From assembly GCA_000383295.1 (NCBI GenBank), contig KB911067.1, forward strand, positions 186,001-250,000: 64,000 nt of DNA. The letters run 5' to 3'. The position numbers and the translations under genes were made by a program. The notes beneath the pieces were generated by a model that searched no databases, was not told where the DNA came from, and saw only the letters and a program-made list of their open reading frames with translations. This stretch comes from Faecalispora sporosphaeroides DSM 1294 (GTDB taxonomy: Bacteria; Bacillota; Clostridia; Oscillospirales; Acutalibacteraceae). Positions 34,389-42,288 of this stretch are shown piece after piece (position 1 is the first letter of the stretch; every line of letters begins with the position of its first letter).

Positions 34389-34495
34389 GTGGATAAAAAA
34401 AGACATCCACAGGTGACCAACTGCTACCAACAGTTAGCCACCATGCGCCATAAGGGTTTCAAGGACCGCTTATGACTTGTGAATGCCGTTTGTGC
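34389..34495 (-). ncRNA. candidate small RNA, about 100 nt, unknown family
   Basis: A strong minus-strand promoter (34502-34531) leads into a stretch with three stems: CATAAGcGG...CCCTTATG, then GGTGGCTAACTG...CAGTTGGTCACC (34412-34442; perfect with G-U pairs on this strand only), then GTGGAT...ATCCAC with a run of seven or eight T (34389-34410). The G-U pattern supports the minus strand as the transcribed one. I do not recognise a known RNA family. Confidence 0.5.
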
Positions 34496-34501
34496 GCTGC
34501 T

Positions 34502-34531
34502 ATTCTAGCACGCATAATGGATACATGTCAA
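34502..34531 (-). promoter_or_regulatory. promoter of the candidate small RNA
   Basis: TTGACA (34526-34531) and TAGAAT (34502-34507) on the minus strand, spaced by 18 bases. Confidence 0.6.
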
Positions 34532-34532
34532 G

Positions 34533-34578
34533 GTCTGTACCCTTTCTTGAGCGTTGAGGGTGCAGACTTTCTTTTTTC
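34533..34578 (+). terminator. plus-strand terminator opposite the small RNA promoter
   Basis: GTCTGTACCCT (34533-34543) pairs with AGGGTGCAGAC (34557-34567, one G-U) and is followed by TTTCTTTTTTC. It would stop a plus-strand transcript running antisense to the small RNA. Confidence 0.6.
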
Positions 34579-34605
34579 AAGTTTTTGTTTCGCACTCTTT
34601 TTGAG

Positions 34606-34700
34606 GTACAAGCTATAGAAGCCTGCGGAGGCTGCCGATCTGGGTCTGCTACGTTAGAGTCAAACCAATCGGAATTATAGTTCGTTCTCAGAGTACCTTG
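34606..34700 (+). other. possible structured RNA domain, multi-stem
   Basis: Nested complementary segments can be traced: GAGGTAC / GTACCTT closing, CTATA / TATAG inside, AGCCT-gcgg-AGGCT, and CCGAT / ATCGG. The pattern resembles a branched RNA domain, but no family is assigned and transcription is not shown. The rest of the gap to 34930 has a small ATTTGAA/TTCAAAT hairpin (34725-34745 region) and no gene. Confidence 0.35.
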
Positions 34701-34930
34701 ACAATACTAATAAGCCAAGACCAACATTTGAACTAGCACTTCAAATGCTCGTGTCAACTTATTGAAATAGCTTGCGGGAATGGATACAAAAATTATATCA
34801 GTACGGCCTTGGCCTACCTCTGATTTTTGAAATACGTGGAGGAACACATTCGCACAAAAGCTGGTGTGCCACAGGAACGGGTTCCTATAAGGTAAGCATT
34901 CTACAAGATCCACTGCTGTGAAGTAGAGGA

Positions 34931-34985
34931 TTCATCGTAGAATTATATCCTTAAAATCTTTGAGAATATAATTCTACGATGAATA
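34931..34985. repeat. perfect 19-bp inverted repeat
   Basis: ATTCATCGTAGAATTATAT (34931-34949) and its exact complement (34967-34985) with a 17-base spacer, 90 bases from the tRNA-Tyr 3' end. It may be a terminator, or a recombinase-related site at the element end. Confidence 0.6.
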
Positions 34986-35040
34986 AAGAAATTTTATCAT
35001 ACGCTTATGTATTTATTATGTCTAAATATATAAGCATATG

Positions 35041-35068
35041 ATAACAAGGGCATTGCTGCCTTTGTTAT
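35041..35068 (-). terminator. terminator-like hairpin of the tRNA operon
   Basis: ATAACAAGGGCA-ttgc-TGCCTTTGTTAT (one G-U pair) lies just beyond the tRNA-Tyr 3' end. Confidence 0.6.
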
Positions 35069-35074
35069 CTGCTT

Positions 35075-35159
35075 TGGTGGAGGAGGGTGGATTCGAACCA
35101 CCGAAACGTAACGTAACAGATTTACAGTCTGCCCCCTTTGGCCACTCGGGAACTCCTCC
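35075..35159 (-). tRNA. tRNA-Tyr (GTA)
   Basis: The minus strand folds as a type II tRNA with a long variable arm. Acceptor GGAGGAG pairs with CTCCTCC, the anticodon is GTA in CTGTAAATC, the T-loop is GGTTCGAATCC, and the CCA end is encoded. Its 3' end points to the mobile element. Confidence 0.96.
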
Positions 35160-35220
35160 ATATTTACTTTTATCTCAAACAGTTCGCGGTACTTGTCCGG
35201 TTCAGCCGAACGCCGAAGCG

Positions 35221-35296
35221 TGGAGCTGGTGGACGGATTCGAACCCCCGACCTGCTGATTACAAATCAGCTGCTCTACCAACTGAGCTACACCAGC
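35221..35296 (-). tRNA. tRNA-Thr (TGT)
   Basis: Acceptor GCTGGTG pairs with CACCAGC, D-arm AGCTCAGTTGGTAGAGC, anticodon TGT in GATTTGTAATC, T-arm GGGTTCGAATCC, and the CCA end is encoded. It lies 61 bases upstream of tRNA-Tyr and is probably co-transcribed. Confidence 0.96.
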
Positions 35297-35374
35297 GTTT
35301 CAGAAATTGAACGCTTGAATAATATATCACTTTTAAATTATTTTGTCAACACATTTCCCCTCAAAAGTTACTAT

Positions 35375-35514
35375 TTTTCGGAGAAAGGTTCCTCCCCAGT
35401 GTCTATACGTGGCTACATCATCTACCAGAAGGCGTGCGGCCTCCAGCTTTACGTGCATTTCGGCAACCATCTCCTGTACGGAATACAGAGCGGCAATGGG
35501 CTTGCCAAATGCGC
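35375..35514 (-). pseudogene. acyl-CoA dehydrogenase fragment
   Basis: The minus strand encodes FGKPIAALYSVQEMVAEM then EAARLLVDDVATYRHWG, a piece of the helical C-terminal domain of acyl-CoA dehydrogenases. No start or active site remains, and it is joined out of frame to a CoA-transferase piece. Confidence 0.65.
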
Positions 35515-35533
35515 TATGTCTGAGAAGCACTGG

Positions 35534-35669
35534 GGCGGGGGCCCACACCGATTACGCCGTTCTCACCATGAAACATCAGGTGCACGCTCTCCGGCAAATA
35601 GTTGGATGCCTGCGTGGGCATTTCAAAGCCAAGGTTTACAAGCTGGCCGTCTTTTAACTTTGCACCCGC
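35534..35669 (-). pseudogene. CoA-transferase beta-subunit fragment
   Basis: The minus strand encodes AGAKLKDGQLVNLGFEMPT, NYLPESVHLMF and GENGVIGVGP, matching the N-terminal part of AtoA-like 3-oxoacid/butyrate CoA-transferase beta subunits, including the ENG active-site region. It then shifts into the acyl-CoA dehydrogenase piece. The start is not intact. Confidence 0.65.
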
Positions 35670-35886
35670 TTGGGGGATGGGGGCAAGCGCCTCATCCTAC
35701 TCATCACTTTGTTTCCAAGCTTAGACACAATAAGTCCCTCCTTTTTTAAATATGTCACATCGTAATATTGTTTTGATACGAATGTTCCTATCAAGCCTAT
35801 TGATGTGGGACAGTGTCCGCAGGACACTACGGGAAACAAAAAAGGAGGCCCCGAACCGGGCCCCCTGAAAAAATGCAATGGAATTC

Positions 35887-35980
35887 TTATTTAATTTGGT
35901 ATTTATTGAGCTTTCGATAGAACGCGGAACGGGAAATTCCAAGTTCTGCCGCTGCATGAATACGATTTGAGGGGATATTG
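35887..35980 (-). pseudogene. Fis-type HTH C-terminus of a sigma-54 regulator (remnant)
   Basis: The minus strand encodes NRIHAAAELGISRSAFYRK then LNKYQIK and a stop, the C-terminal helix-turn-helix typical of sigma-54-dependent activators. Nothing of the AAA domain is present upstream. A GC-rich hairpin followed by TTTTTT (about 35845-35870, minus strand) may be its old terminator. The stretch 35981-36413 holds no gene I can support. Confidence 0.6.
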
Positions 35981-36413
35981 GCAATTGATACAGACTGCTT
36001 TCATGCCAACTCTTTTCACAAGATATTTTATTATGAATTCATTACTCGATCGATATACAATTCATATGACATGACAAAAATCCGGAACACCATCGCGTAT
36101 ATACAAACGATCAAGATAGCCAAATCAGAATTGCAGCCAAGTGACCACATAAACAAGAGCAAGGACAAAGGCAGTGCGCTATTTATACCTGATTACAAAA
36201 TAGTGATTGGTATTATTATATCGGACAATTATGATTGAAATCAACAAACATATGGGCAAAGAAAACCCTATGATTGCCCGCCAACAGCGCCCCATTTTAC
36301 GAAACCAAAGAGAGGCTCTAATGTCAACACTGAATAACACGACAGCATCTACTTAAAAAACATATCAACTCTGGCTTTTATATTGGATTATTTACTATAA
36401 ATTTACATCAGGG

Positions 36414-37151
36414 TTATCCGCAAGCCACATTTTTAGTGTGCGGCAGAAGGAATTCGGGATGATTGGTAATCACAGCTGAAATCCCATAAGAAATCAGGCG
36501 CTGTGCCGCGTCTTTGTCATCGACCGTCCATGCAAAGATTCCCACATCGAACTGCATCAGTTCCTCTATGTTTTCTGCGGTAAGGAACAAATACTGTGGG
36601 TTCAGGTCATCCGCGCCGCAGCGCCGCACATATTCACCCGCACCAACCAGCCAGTCGCTGGTTAAAAGGCCGCAGCGTACCTTCGGCAGCAATTGTTTAC
36701 ACAGGTACATGGACTGATGATTGAACGAAGAAAACTGAACACGATCTTCCAAACGATGAGATAGAACAAGATCAATGACCTTTTCTTCCATCCCTTCATA
36801 ACGGAAAATACCGTTTTTCAACTCAATGTCCGTCAGGATCTCTTTCCCCTTGATAAAATTGCAATACTCCTCTAAAGTTGGAATTCGACATACTCCCTGC
36901 TGTGCGTCAAAGCCGGATCCGGCATCAAAGGTTTGAAGCTCCGCACAGGTGTAATCCTTTACAAAGCCCCGCCGCCCTGTGGTGCGGAACAGGGTTTCGT
37001 CGTGAATCACCATGGGGATGCCGTCGCTGCTCAGCTGAACATCCAGCTCGATGCCGTCGCAGCCCAGCTTGACTGCGTTTTGAAATGCCAGCATGGTATT
37101 TTCGGGGTATTGTGAACTCAGGCCCCGGTGGGCAATGATTTTCGTCGTCAC
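36414..37151 (-). CDS. glycerophosphodiester phosphodiesterase
   Basis: The enzyme splits glycerophosphodiesters into glycerol-3-phosphate and an alcohol. The 245-residue product has the GDPD signature: IIAHRGLSSQYPENT near the start, GIELDVQLSSDG and MVIHDETL (the catalytic histidines and acidic metal ligands), and IFAWTVDD near the end. The start chosen is GTG 37151, with AAAGGAAGAA before it; a longer frame to 37262 is not family-like. No signal peptide, so it acts in the cytoplasm. It is divergent from the sugar isomerase gene and near a Ugp-like importer, which fits use of imported phosphodiesters. Confidence 0.9.
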   Translation of the reverse strand: MTTKIIAHRGLSSQYPENTMLAFQNAVKLGCDGIELDVQLSSDGIPMVIHDETLFRTTGRRGFVKDYTCAELQTFDAGSGFDAQQGVCRIPTLEEYCNFIKGKEILTDIELKNGIFRYEGMEEKVIDLVLSHRLEDRVQFSSFNHQSMYLCKQLLPKVRCGLLTSDWLVGAGEYVRRCGADDLNPQYLFLTAENIEELMQFDVGIFAWTVDDKDAAQRLISYGISAVITNHPEFLLPHTKNVACG

Positions 37152-37310
37152 AATGAATTCTTCCTTTCTTGGCACGCCTAACTGAAGAGAACTGCGTAAG
37201 GCAGACGGCTGCCCTGCCGGTTGACTTCTGACAGGCGGATTGATACAATAAAATAAATACAAATTGGAAATTAACGTGTGTTTCAGATGCGGCTTTGCCG
37301 GAAGGATTTT

Positions 37311-38126
37311 ATGAAAATCTATTTTTCAGAATTATGCTTGCTGGGTAACAATGTATTCTCAAACGTGGATCAAATGATTGCAGCAGGGGCAGACGGAATT
37401 GAACTGATGATGGACGGCCCGGGCTGGGACAGATTTGACGTGCGGATGGATGAATTCGCGCGGGAGCTGCATTCCAGAAAGGCAGTGTATTCTGTTCATA
37501 CGCCGGTGTGGGACATCAACCTGACGAGTGAAAACCATTTTGTTCGACAGGCGGCAATTCAGTCACTGCAATATTCCATTGAACTATCCGCAAAACTGGG
37601 CGCTGAACACGTTGTGGTTCATCCGGGTTTTTGCATGAGCAGCTGTTTTGACAAAGAGACCGCAAAGGAACGGGCCCGCGAAGCGCTCTGGGAACTGCTC
37701 GATTTTAACAAAGACTACGGAATGAAGCTGCTGGTAGAAAACGTTGGCGACAAAAACACATCTTTGTTCACACAGGAGGAATATGCCGCATTTCTGGACG
37801 AGTTTCCCCCGGAAGCGGGATATCTGGTGGATGTTGGTCATGCGTGTTTGAACGGATGGGATATTCCCGCGCTGCTTTTTGCGGTAAAGGATCGCCTGCT
37901 TGCCGTTCATCTGCACGATAACGACGGAATCAGCGACCAGCACCTGCCCATGCATCAGGGAGTCATTCCGTGGGAACCGGTTTTTTCTGTTTTGCAATCG
38001 GCCCGACCAGACCTGCACCTTGTTCTGGAATATCGAAACGGTACGCCGCTGCCGCAGCTGGCACAGGATGCCGCCGCGCTGGGCAACCTGGTTTCGCCGC
38101 GCGGCGAAACCGTTTCTGACTTATAA
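37311..38126 (+). CDS. sugar phosphate isomerase/epimerase-like TIM-barrel protein
   Basis: This 271-residue protein belongs to the xylose isomerase-like TIM-barrel (AP endonuclease 2) superfamily. Visible metal-site parts are HVVVHPGF, LLVENVGD, DVGHACLNG and AVHLHDND, and EYRNGT near the end. The substrate cannot be told from sequence. ATG 37311 follows GGAAGGA. Its end overlaps that of the convergent S66 peptidase gene by six bases. The neighbours suggest a role in sugar or polyol phosphate use. Confidence 0.82.
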   Translation: MKIYFSELCLLGNNVFSNVDQMIAAGADGIELMMDGPGWDRFDVRMDEFARELHSRKAVYSVHTPVWDINLTSENHFVRQAAIQSLQYSIELSAKLGAEHVVVHPGFCMSSCFDKETAKERAREALWELLDFNKDYGMKLLVENVGDKNTSLFTQEEYAAFLDEFPPEAGYLVDVGHACLNGWDIPALLFAVKDRLLAVHLHDNDGISDQHLPMHQGVIPWEPVFSVLQSARPDLHLVLEYRNGTPLPQLAQDAAALGNLVSPRGETVSDL

Positions 38127-39023
38127 AACGGTATCCTGCTGAAAAATCAGCTGCTGCCGCTGCGCGTCCAAAAAAGCCGGAACACCGATCGGCAGAATCG
38201 CATTCCTGTCCCCATGGCCAAAATCATCGCAAAAAATGGTAGGCAGCGCATGGCATGCGGCGAACCGCTGCAGCAGCGCAATCAAATCCGGATTTTGCGG
38301 TTCGGAATAATGCCCGAACAACAGGCCGGTCACCTGCTGAAAAAATTGGCTTTGCTCGATATGCGCCAAATACCTTGCCACAGCGGCTGGCTGATGAAAG
38401 CGAATGTGGTCTTCCAAAAACAGAAGGTAGTGTTTGTCGGGAGAGATCGGCAAATATGCTCCATCCGTCAGCAAGGCGAAATTTTCCAGGTATCCGCCGA
38501 TCAGGATTCCTTCTGCCTGACCGTTCCATATGGTTTTCCAAGGCCCGCCCTCGAGAAAGGGGCGGGCCTTTCCCATAAAGAACATCTCTTCAAAGCATTT
38601 GCGGTTATAAGAGGTCAGGGCGTGGAAGGTACCCGGTGAAGCGCCGTAATAGGTAATCAGGCCCGTTTTCGCGTAAATGGGGTTCAGCAGGGTGGTGCTG
38701 TCGCTGTAACTGCAAATGATTTTTGCGTTTTGCCGGATTAGATCATAGGGCATCAGCGGCAGCAGCTCATGACACACTTCGCCTCCACCGAACAAAATCA
38801 TCTGAATATCAGCTCTGCACAGCATTGTCTGAAAATCGTCCGCACGTTCCTGCGCACTGGCAGCATATCCCCAGGTGGTGCGAAACAGAGAAGGGGCGAA
38901 TTCTGTTTTCAGCCCCAAAGTCTCGAGCCCGCGGCAGGTCTTTTGAATCCACTCTTCTCCTGCGACACCCGCAGGGGAAATCAGTCCGACGGTGTCCCCG
39001 GTTTGTAATCGTTTCGGCAGCAC
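38121..39023 (-). CDS. S66-family LD-carboxypeptidase/MccF-like peptidase
   Basis: The 300-residue product has the S66 serine peptidase marks: LISPAG near the N-terminus, ILFGGGE, the nucleophile serine in ICSYSDSTTLL, the glutamate region IGGYLENF and the histidine in DDFGHGD. Members cut the LD bond in recycled murein peptides or inactivate microcin C-like peptides. The start is GTG with AAAGGA nine bases before. It follows ugpB-like on the same strand after a terminator, so it may have its own promoter. Confidence 0.87.
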   Translation of the reverse strand: MLPKRLQTGDTVGLISPAGVAGEEWIQKTCRGLETLGLKTEFAPSLFRTTWGYAASAQERADDFQTMLCRADIQMILFGGGEVCHELLPLMPYDLIRQNAKIICSYSDSTTLLNPIYAKTGLITYYGASPGTFHALTSYNRKCFEEMFFMGKARPFLEGGPWKTIWNGQAEGILIGGYLENFALLTDGAYLPISPDKHYLLFLEDHIRFHQPAAVARYLAHIEQSQFFQQVTGLLFGHYSEPQNPDLIALLQRFAACHALPTIFCDDFGHGDRNAILPIGVPAFLDAQRQQLIFQQDTVL

Positions 39024-39119
39024 AGCACAGCATCCTTTCTACTGTTCATTTATTCTGATTCCACGTTCGTTTCTCGTGAATTCTATTTTTTCAATGAAAT
39101 CAATTCACCGTAAAACAAA

Positions 39120-39146
39120 GGGAGAAGCTTGCCCAGCTCCTCCCTT
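39120..39146 (-). terminator. terminator of the Ugp-like operon
   Basis: GGGAGAAGCT (39120-39129) pairs with AGCTCCTCCC (39135-39144) with one mismatch; on the minus strand TTTGTTTTAC follows. Confidence 0.7.
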
Positions 39147-39164
39147 ATTGTGTGCTTTCGTGCT

Positions 39165-40469
39165 TTATTTCAGGAGTTCATCGCACTTTTTCTTTGCTTC
39201 ATCCAAAGTGGACTGAATGTCTGCGTCTGTCGTCATGATTTTATCCATCGCATCCAGATACTGGTGGGTGATTCCTTCTTCATATCCTTTTGCCATGGGC
39301 CGGCCGCTGGCATACTGAAGCTGATCAAACGCCACCTTCATCTGGGGAGTTTTCTGATACAGCTTTTCCAGTGTACTGTTATTGGCAAGGCTTTTGCGGG
39401 TTGGCAGATAGCCGGTTGTAATATGAGAAGCCAAGGCGGAATCGGGGCTGGTCATAAATTGGATGAATTCTTCCGCCGCTTCTTTTTCTGCTCCCTGCAG
39501 ACGGCTTGTCATAACCAGATTGGCGCCGCCGGTGGGAACCTTGTTCTGTGTTTTTTTCGGAATAAAGGCTGTGCCGATTTCATAGCCCTTTTCTTTTGCA
39601 ATCTGCAGCGTGTTAGCCAACCCACCGGTGGAGCCGCACCACATCGCAATTTTTTGGTTCACGCTGTCTGTATCCAAAGAATCCGCACCGTTCGCACCGC
39701 TGTAATATTTAAAGTTGCCGTCCTTAATGCCGGAACGGAAGAACTGCTGCATTTCTACTCCCTGAGGCGAATTGAAGGTGAATTCGGTCTGCTTGTCATT
39801 CGTCGTATCTCCGCCGTTACTGCGGATAAAGGCCTCGGAATACCATTCGTCCGAAACAAAGCCGTATCCCTTAGCGCCGATTTTTTCCATCGCCTTCGAC
39901 ATAGACATCAGATCATCCCAGGTGACGGGCCCTTTTTCAGGATCAAGTCCGGCTTTTTGAAACATGGTCTTATTATAATAAAGGATTGGGGTGCTTCTTA
40001 AGTACGGAATGGCATACAGCTTACCGTCTACATAGCTGTTTTCCATGAGGCCGGGGTAGAAATCGTCAATATCACTTTGCGTAATCGTTCCATCGAGCGG
40101 CTGGAGAATACCGTCTTTTGCAAACTGTACAGTGGAGCCGATTTCCATGACCGCCACCGCGGGCTCTACCTTACCCACAAAGGCACTTTGCAGCTTGGCA
40201 TTCATGTCGCTGTAGCTTCCTTGAAATTCGGCGGTAACATGAATCCCTTTCTCTTTTCCGATGGTGTCATTGAACTTCTGAGTCAGATCTTTGTTGTTTT
40301 TTGCAACCATATCCTGGTAGCAATACCAGTATTTCAGCTCAATCGTGCCGGTAGAACCGGTACTGTTGGCCGCAGCGGAGGGAGCTGCGGTGGAGGCACA
40401 ACCGGCAAGCGGCGCTGCCAGCATTAAAAGAGCTGCCGCAAGGGCGCCGAATTTACTTTGTCTTTTCAT
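39165..40469 (-). CDS. extracellular sugar-binding lipoprotein of CUT1 ABC importer (UgpB-like)
   Basis: The 434-residue protein starts with a lipoprotein signal (LLMLAAPLAGCAST; lipobox LAGC, Cys24) and continues as a family 1 solute-binding protein. It catches the substrate outside the cell and hands it to the two permeases encoded upstream. The ligand is not certain: gene order and the nearby phosphodiesterase make glycerol-3-phosphate or a glycerophosphodiester likely, but a sugar is possible. AAGGAGAA precedes the ATG. Confidence 0.87.
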   Translation of the reverse strand: MKRQSKFGALAAALLMLAAPLAGCASTAAPSAAANSTGSTGTIELKYWYCYQDMVAKNNKDLTQKFNDTIGKEKGIHVTAEFQGSYSDMNAKLQSAFVGKVEPAVAVMEIGSTVQFAKDGILQPLDGTITQSDIDDFYPGLMENSYVDGKLYAIPYLRSTPILYYNKTMFQKAGLDPEKGPVTWDDLMSMSKAMEKIGAKGYGFVSDEWYSEAFIRSNGGDTTNDKQTEFTFNSPQGVEMQQFFRSGIKDGNFKYYSGANGADSLDTDSVNQKIAMWCGSTGGLANTLQIAKEKGYEIGTAFIPKKTQNKVPTGGANLVMTSRLQGAEKEAAEEFIQFMTSPDSALASHITTGYLPTRKSLANNSTLEKLYQKTPQMKVAFDQLQYASGRPMAKGYEEGITHQYLDAMDKIMTTDADIQSTLDEAKKKCDELLK

Positions 40470-40572
40470 AATGAATTCTCCTTTTTCACATCGGGTATGA
40501 TACGGTTCTTATGGCAATCCGCTTTGCCGGGCGTTTGGCGAAGCAGCAATTGTTTTTGCGTAGGGGTGTGTC

Positions 40573-41391
40573 TCATTTATCCCCCATGTAGGTAAAGGCC
40601 TTGATGATATGCTTGTGTGCAAACAGGTAGATCACAATAATCGGAATGGAAATCAGCACGTTGCCCGCCATCAGCAGGTGATACGGTGTGCCGCTCTCCG
40701 CGTTGGTCATCGTAACGATACCCATCGGCAGTGTGCGCACGGTATCGTTCGTTGTTAAAACCAGCGGCCAAAAGTAATCGTTCCATTTGCCGATAAAGGT
40801 GAGCAGGGCCAGTGTTACAAGAACCGGGCGGGACAGTGGAAGGAAAATTTTCCATATGATTTTCAATTCACTGGCCTTATCCAGCCGGGCTGCCTCCAGC
40901 AGCTCTTTGGGAACCTGATTGAACCTTTGCCGCAGCAGGAAGATACCAAATGCGCTCCCGGCAAACGGCAGAATCAGCGAGGCGTAGGTATTAATCATGT
41001 TAAACTGTGAGAATAGGATGAAAAGCGGCATGAAAACCAGCTGTGCCGGAATCATCATCGTAATCAGCGTGAGCCCAAACAAAAGCGGCTTCCCCTTAAA
41101 ATCATACTGAGAAAAGGCATAAGCTGCCGGTATTGTGGTAAACATTTGCAAAACGACCACGGCGATGGTGGTGATGCAGGAATTTATGAGATAGTGCCCA
41201 AACGGAATCACCTCTATGACGTGCAAAAAGTTTTCCCACTGCGGGTTTGCCGGAAAGAGGGCGGGCGGAAAGGTCATGGTTTCGCCGAGCGTTTTAAAGG
41301 CGGTGGAAAGCATCCAGTAAAAAGGGAAGAAGAACACGAGAAGCAAAATGAGATTACAGATTGTTTTGCCTATGTTAGAAAAGATCTTCAT
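40573..41391 (-). CDS. ABC importer permease, UgpE/MalG-like
   Basis: This 272-residue membrane protein has six predicted helices and the EAA loop LLEAARLDKASELKIIWKIFLP that contacts the ATPase. It is the second permease of the CUT1 importer, downstream of the UgpA-like gene by 14 bases. GGGGGAAAG precedes the ATG. Length and topology are normal. Confidence 0.9.
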   Translation of the reverse strand: MKIFSNIGKTICNLILLLVFFFPFYWMLSTAFKTLGETMTFPPALFPANPQWENFLHVIEVIPFGHYLINSCITTIAVVVLQMFTTIPAAYAFSQYDFKGKPLLFGLTLITMMIPAQLVFMPLFILFSQFNMINTYASLILPFAGSAFGIFLLRQRFNQVPKELLEAARLDKASELKIIWKIFLPLSRPVLVTLALLTFIGKWNDYFWPLVLTTNDTVRTLPMGIVTMTNAESGTPYHLLMAGNVLISIPIIVIYLFAHKHIIKAFTYMGDK

Positions 41392-41405
41392 TTTCTTTCC
41401 CCCTT

Positions 41406-42284
41406 TTACTGATAATGCACTCTTTTAGAGAGCAGCACAAAATATACAATGGTGAACAACGTCATGATAATCATCAAAACCACGCCGATGGTAGAGGCGT
41501 ACCCGATCCTGTAAAACTTAAAACCGTATTGGTACAGAGAAAATACAATGGTGTCGGTTGAGTTTTGGGGTCCGCCCCGTGTTAAAATTTGGATGGTTTC
41601 AAATACATTGAACGAAGCGATGGTTTCTACAATGGTGAGAAAGAAAAGTGTAGGGGAAATCATGGGGAGCGTGACCTTCGTTAGTTTTCTCCACCAGCTT
41701 GCACGGTCGAGCGCGGCTGCTTCATATAAATTTTCGGGAACACTTTGAAGCGCCGCCAGCAGAATCATAGCGTCGTAGCCGACGCTTTTCCAAACGCAGA
41801 TCAAAATAACAGATAACATGGCATATTGGGGGCTGCCCAGCCAGTTGATGCCCGGTATGTGCAGTGCTTCCAGTGCCGCGTTCAGCAGTCCGTAATCCGG
41901 ATTCATCAGCCACATCCACAGCAGAGAAATTGACGCGAGCGAGATGATATACGGCGCAAAAATCACGCTCTGCATGATGCGGTTGACAAGAGTGTTCTTC
42001 TTTAGGTATAGGGCAATCAGCAGACCGAGTCCAATATCCCCCAACACGGAAAAGACTGTAAACACCGCTGTATTCAGCAGGGTCTGACGAAAATCCTCGT
42101 CATAAAACAGCTTCTGGTAGTTTGCAAGGCCAATAAAGTCCTTTTCCGGCGAGATCATGTTCCAGTCAAAAAGGCTGAGCTGTACCATACTCATAACCGG
42201 ATAAATGGAAAACAAGAGGAAGGCTGCCATCGCCGGAGCAATCAGCAAATATGGCTTACCGATGGAAAGGAATTTTTTCTTCAT
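41406..42284 (-). CDS. ABC importer permease, UgpA/MalF-like
   Basis: The 292-residue membrane protein has six helices and the EAA motif LYEAAALDRASWWRKLTKV. The ATG at 42284 is chosen because GGAGGA lies eight bases before it. It begins four bases after the ATPase stop. With the UgpE-like protein it forms the channel of the importer. Confidence 0.9.
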   Translation of the reverse strand: MKKKFLSIGKPYLLIAPAMAAFLLFSIYPVMSMVQLSLFDWNMISPEKDFIGLANYQKLFYDEDFRQTLLNTAVFTVFSVLGDIGLGLLIALYLKKNTLVNRIMQSVIFAPYIISLASISLLWMWLMNPDYGLLNAALEALHIPGINWLGSPQYAMLSVILICVWKSVGYDAMILLAALQSVPENLYEAAALDRASWWRKLTKVTLPMISPTLFFLTIVETIASFNVFETIQILTRGGPQNSTDTIVFSLYQYGFKFYRIGYASTIGVVLMIIMTLFTIVYFVLLSKRVHYQ

Positions 42285-42288
42285 CGCG

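Noticed and set aside
34707-34913. Minus-strand frame of 68 codons in the non-coding region
   Set aside because: No ribosome site or family; the sequence there looks structured rather than coding.
35038-35310. Plus-strand frames reading EEGGFEPPKR and DSNPRPADYKS
   Set aside because: These are translations of the complementary strands of tRNA-Tyr and tRNA-Thr, a well-known artefact.
36229-36357. Plus-strand frame starting MIEINKHMGKENP
   Set aside because: No ribosome site and no recognisable similarity.
39129-40001. Plus-strand frame (290 codons) opposite the UgpB-like gene
   Set aside because: Shadow of a well-supported minus-strand lipoprotein gene.
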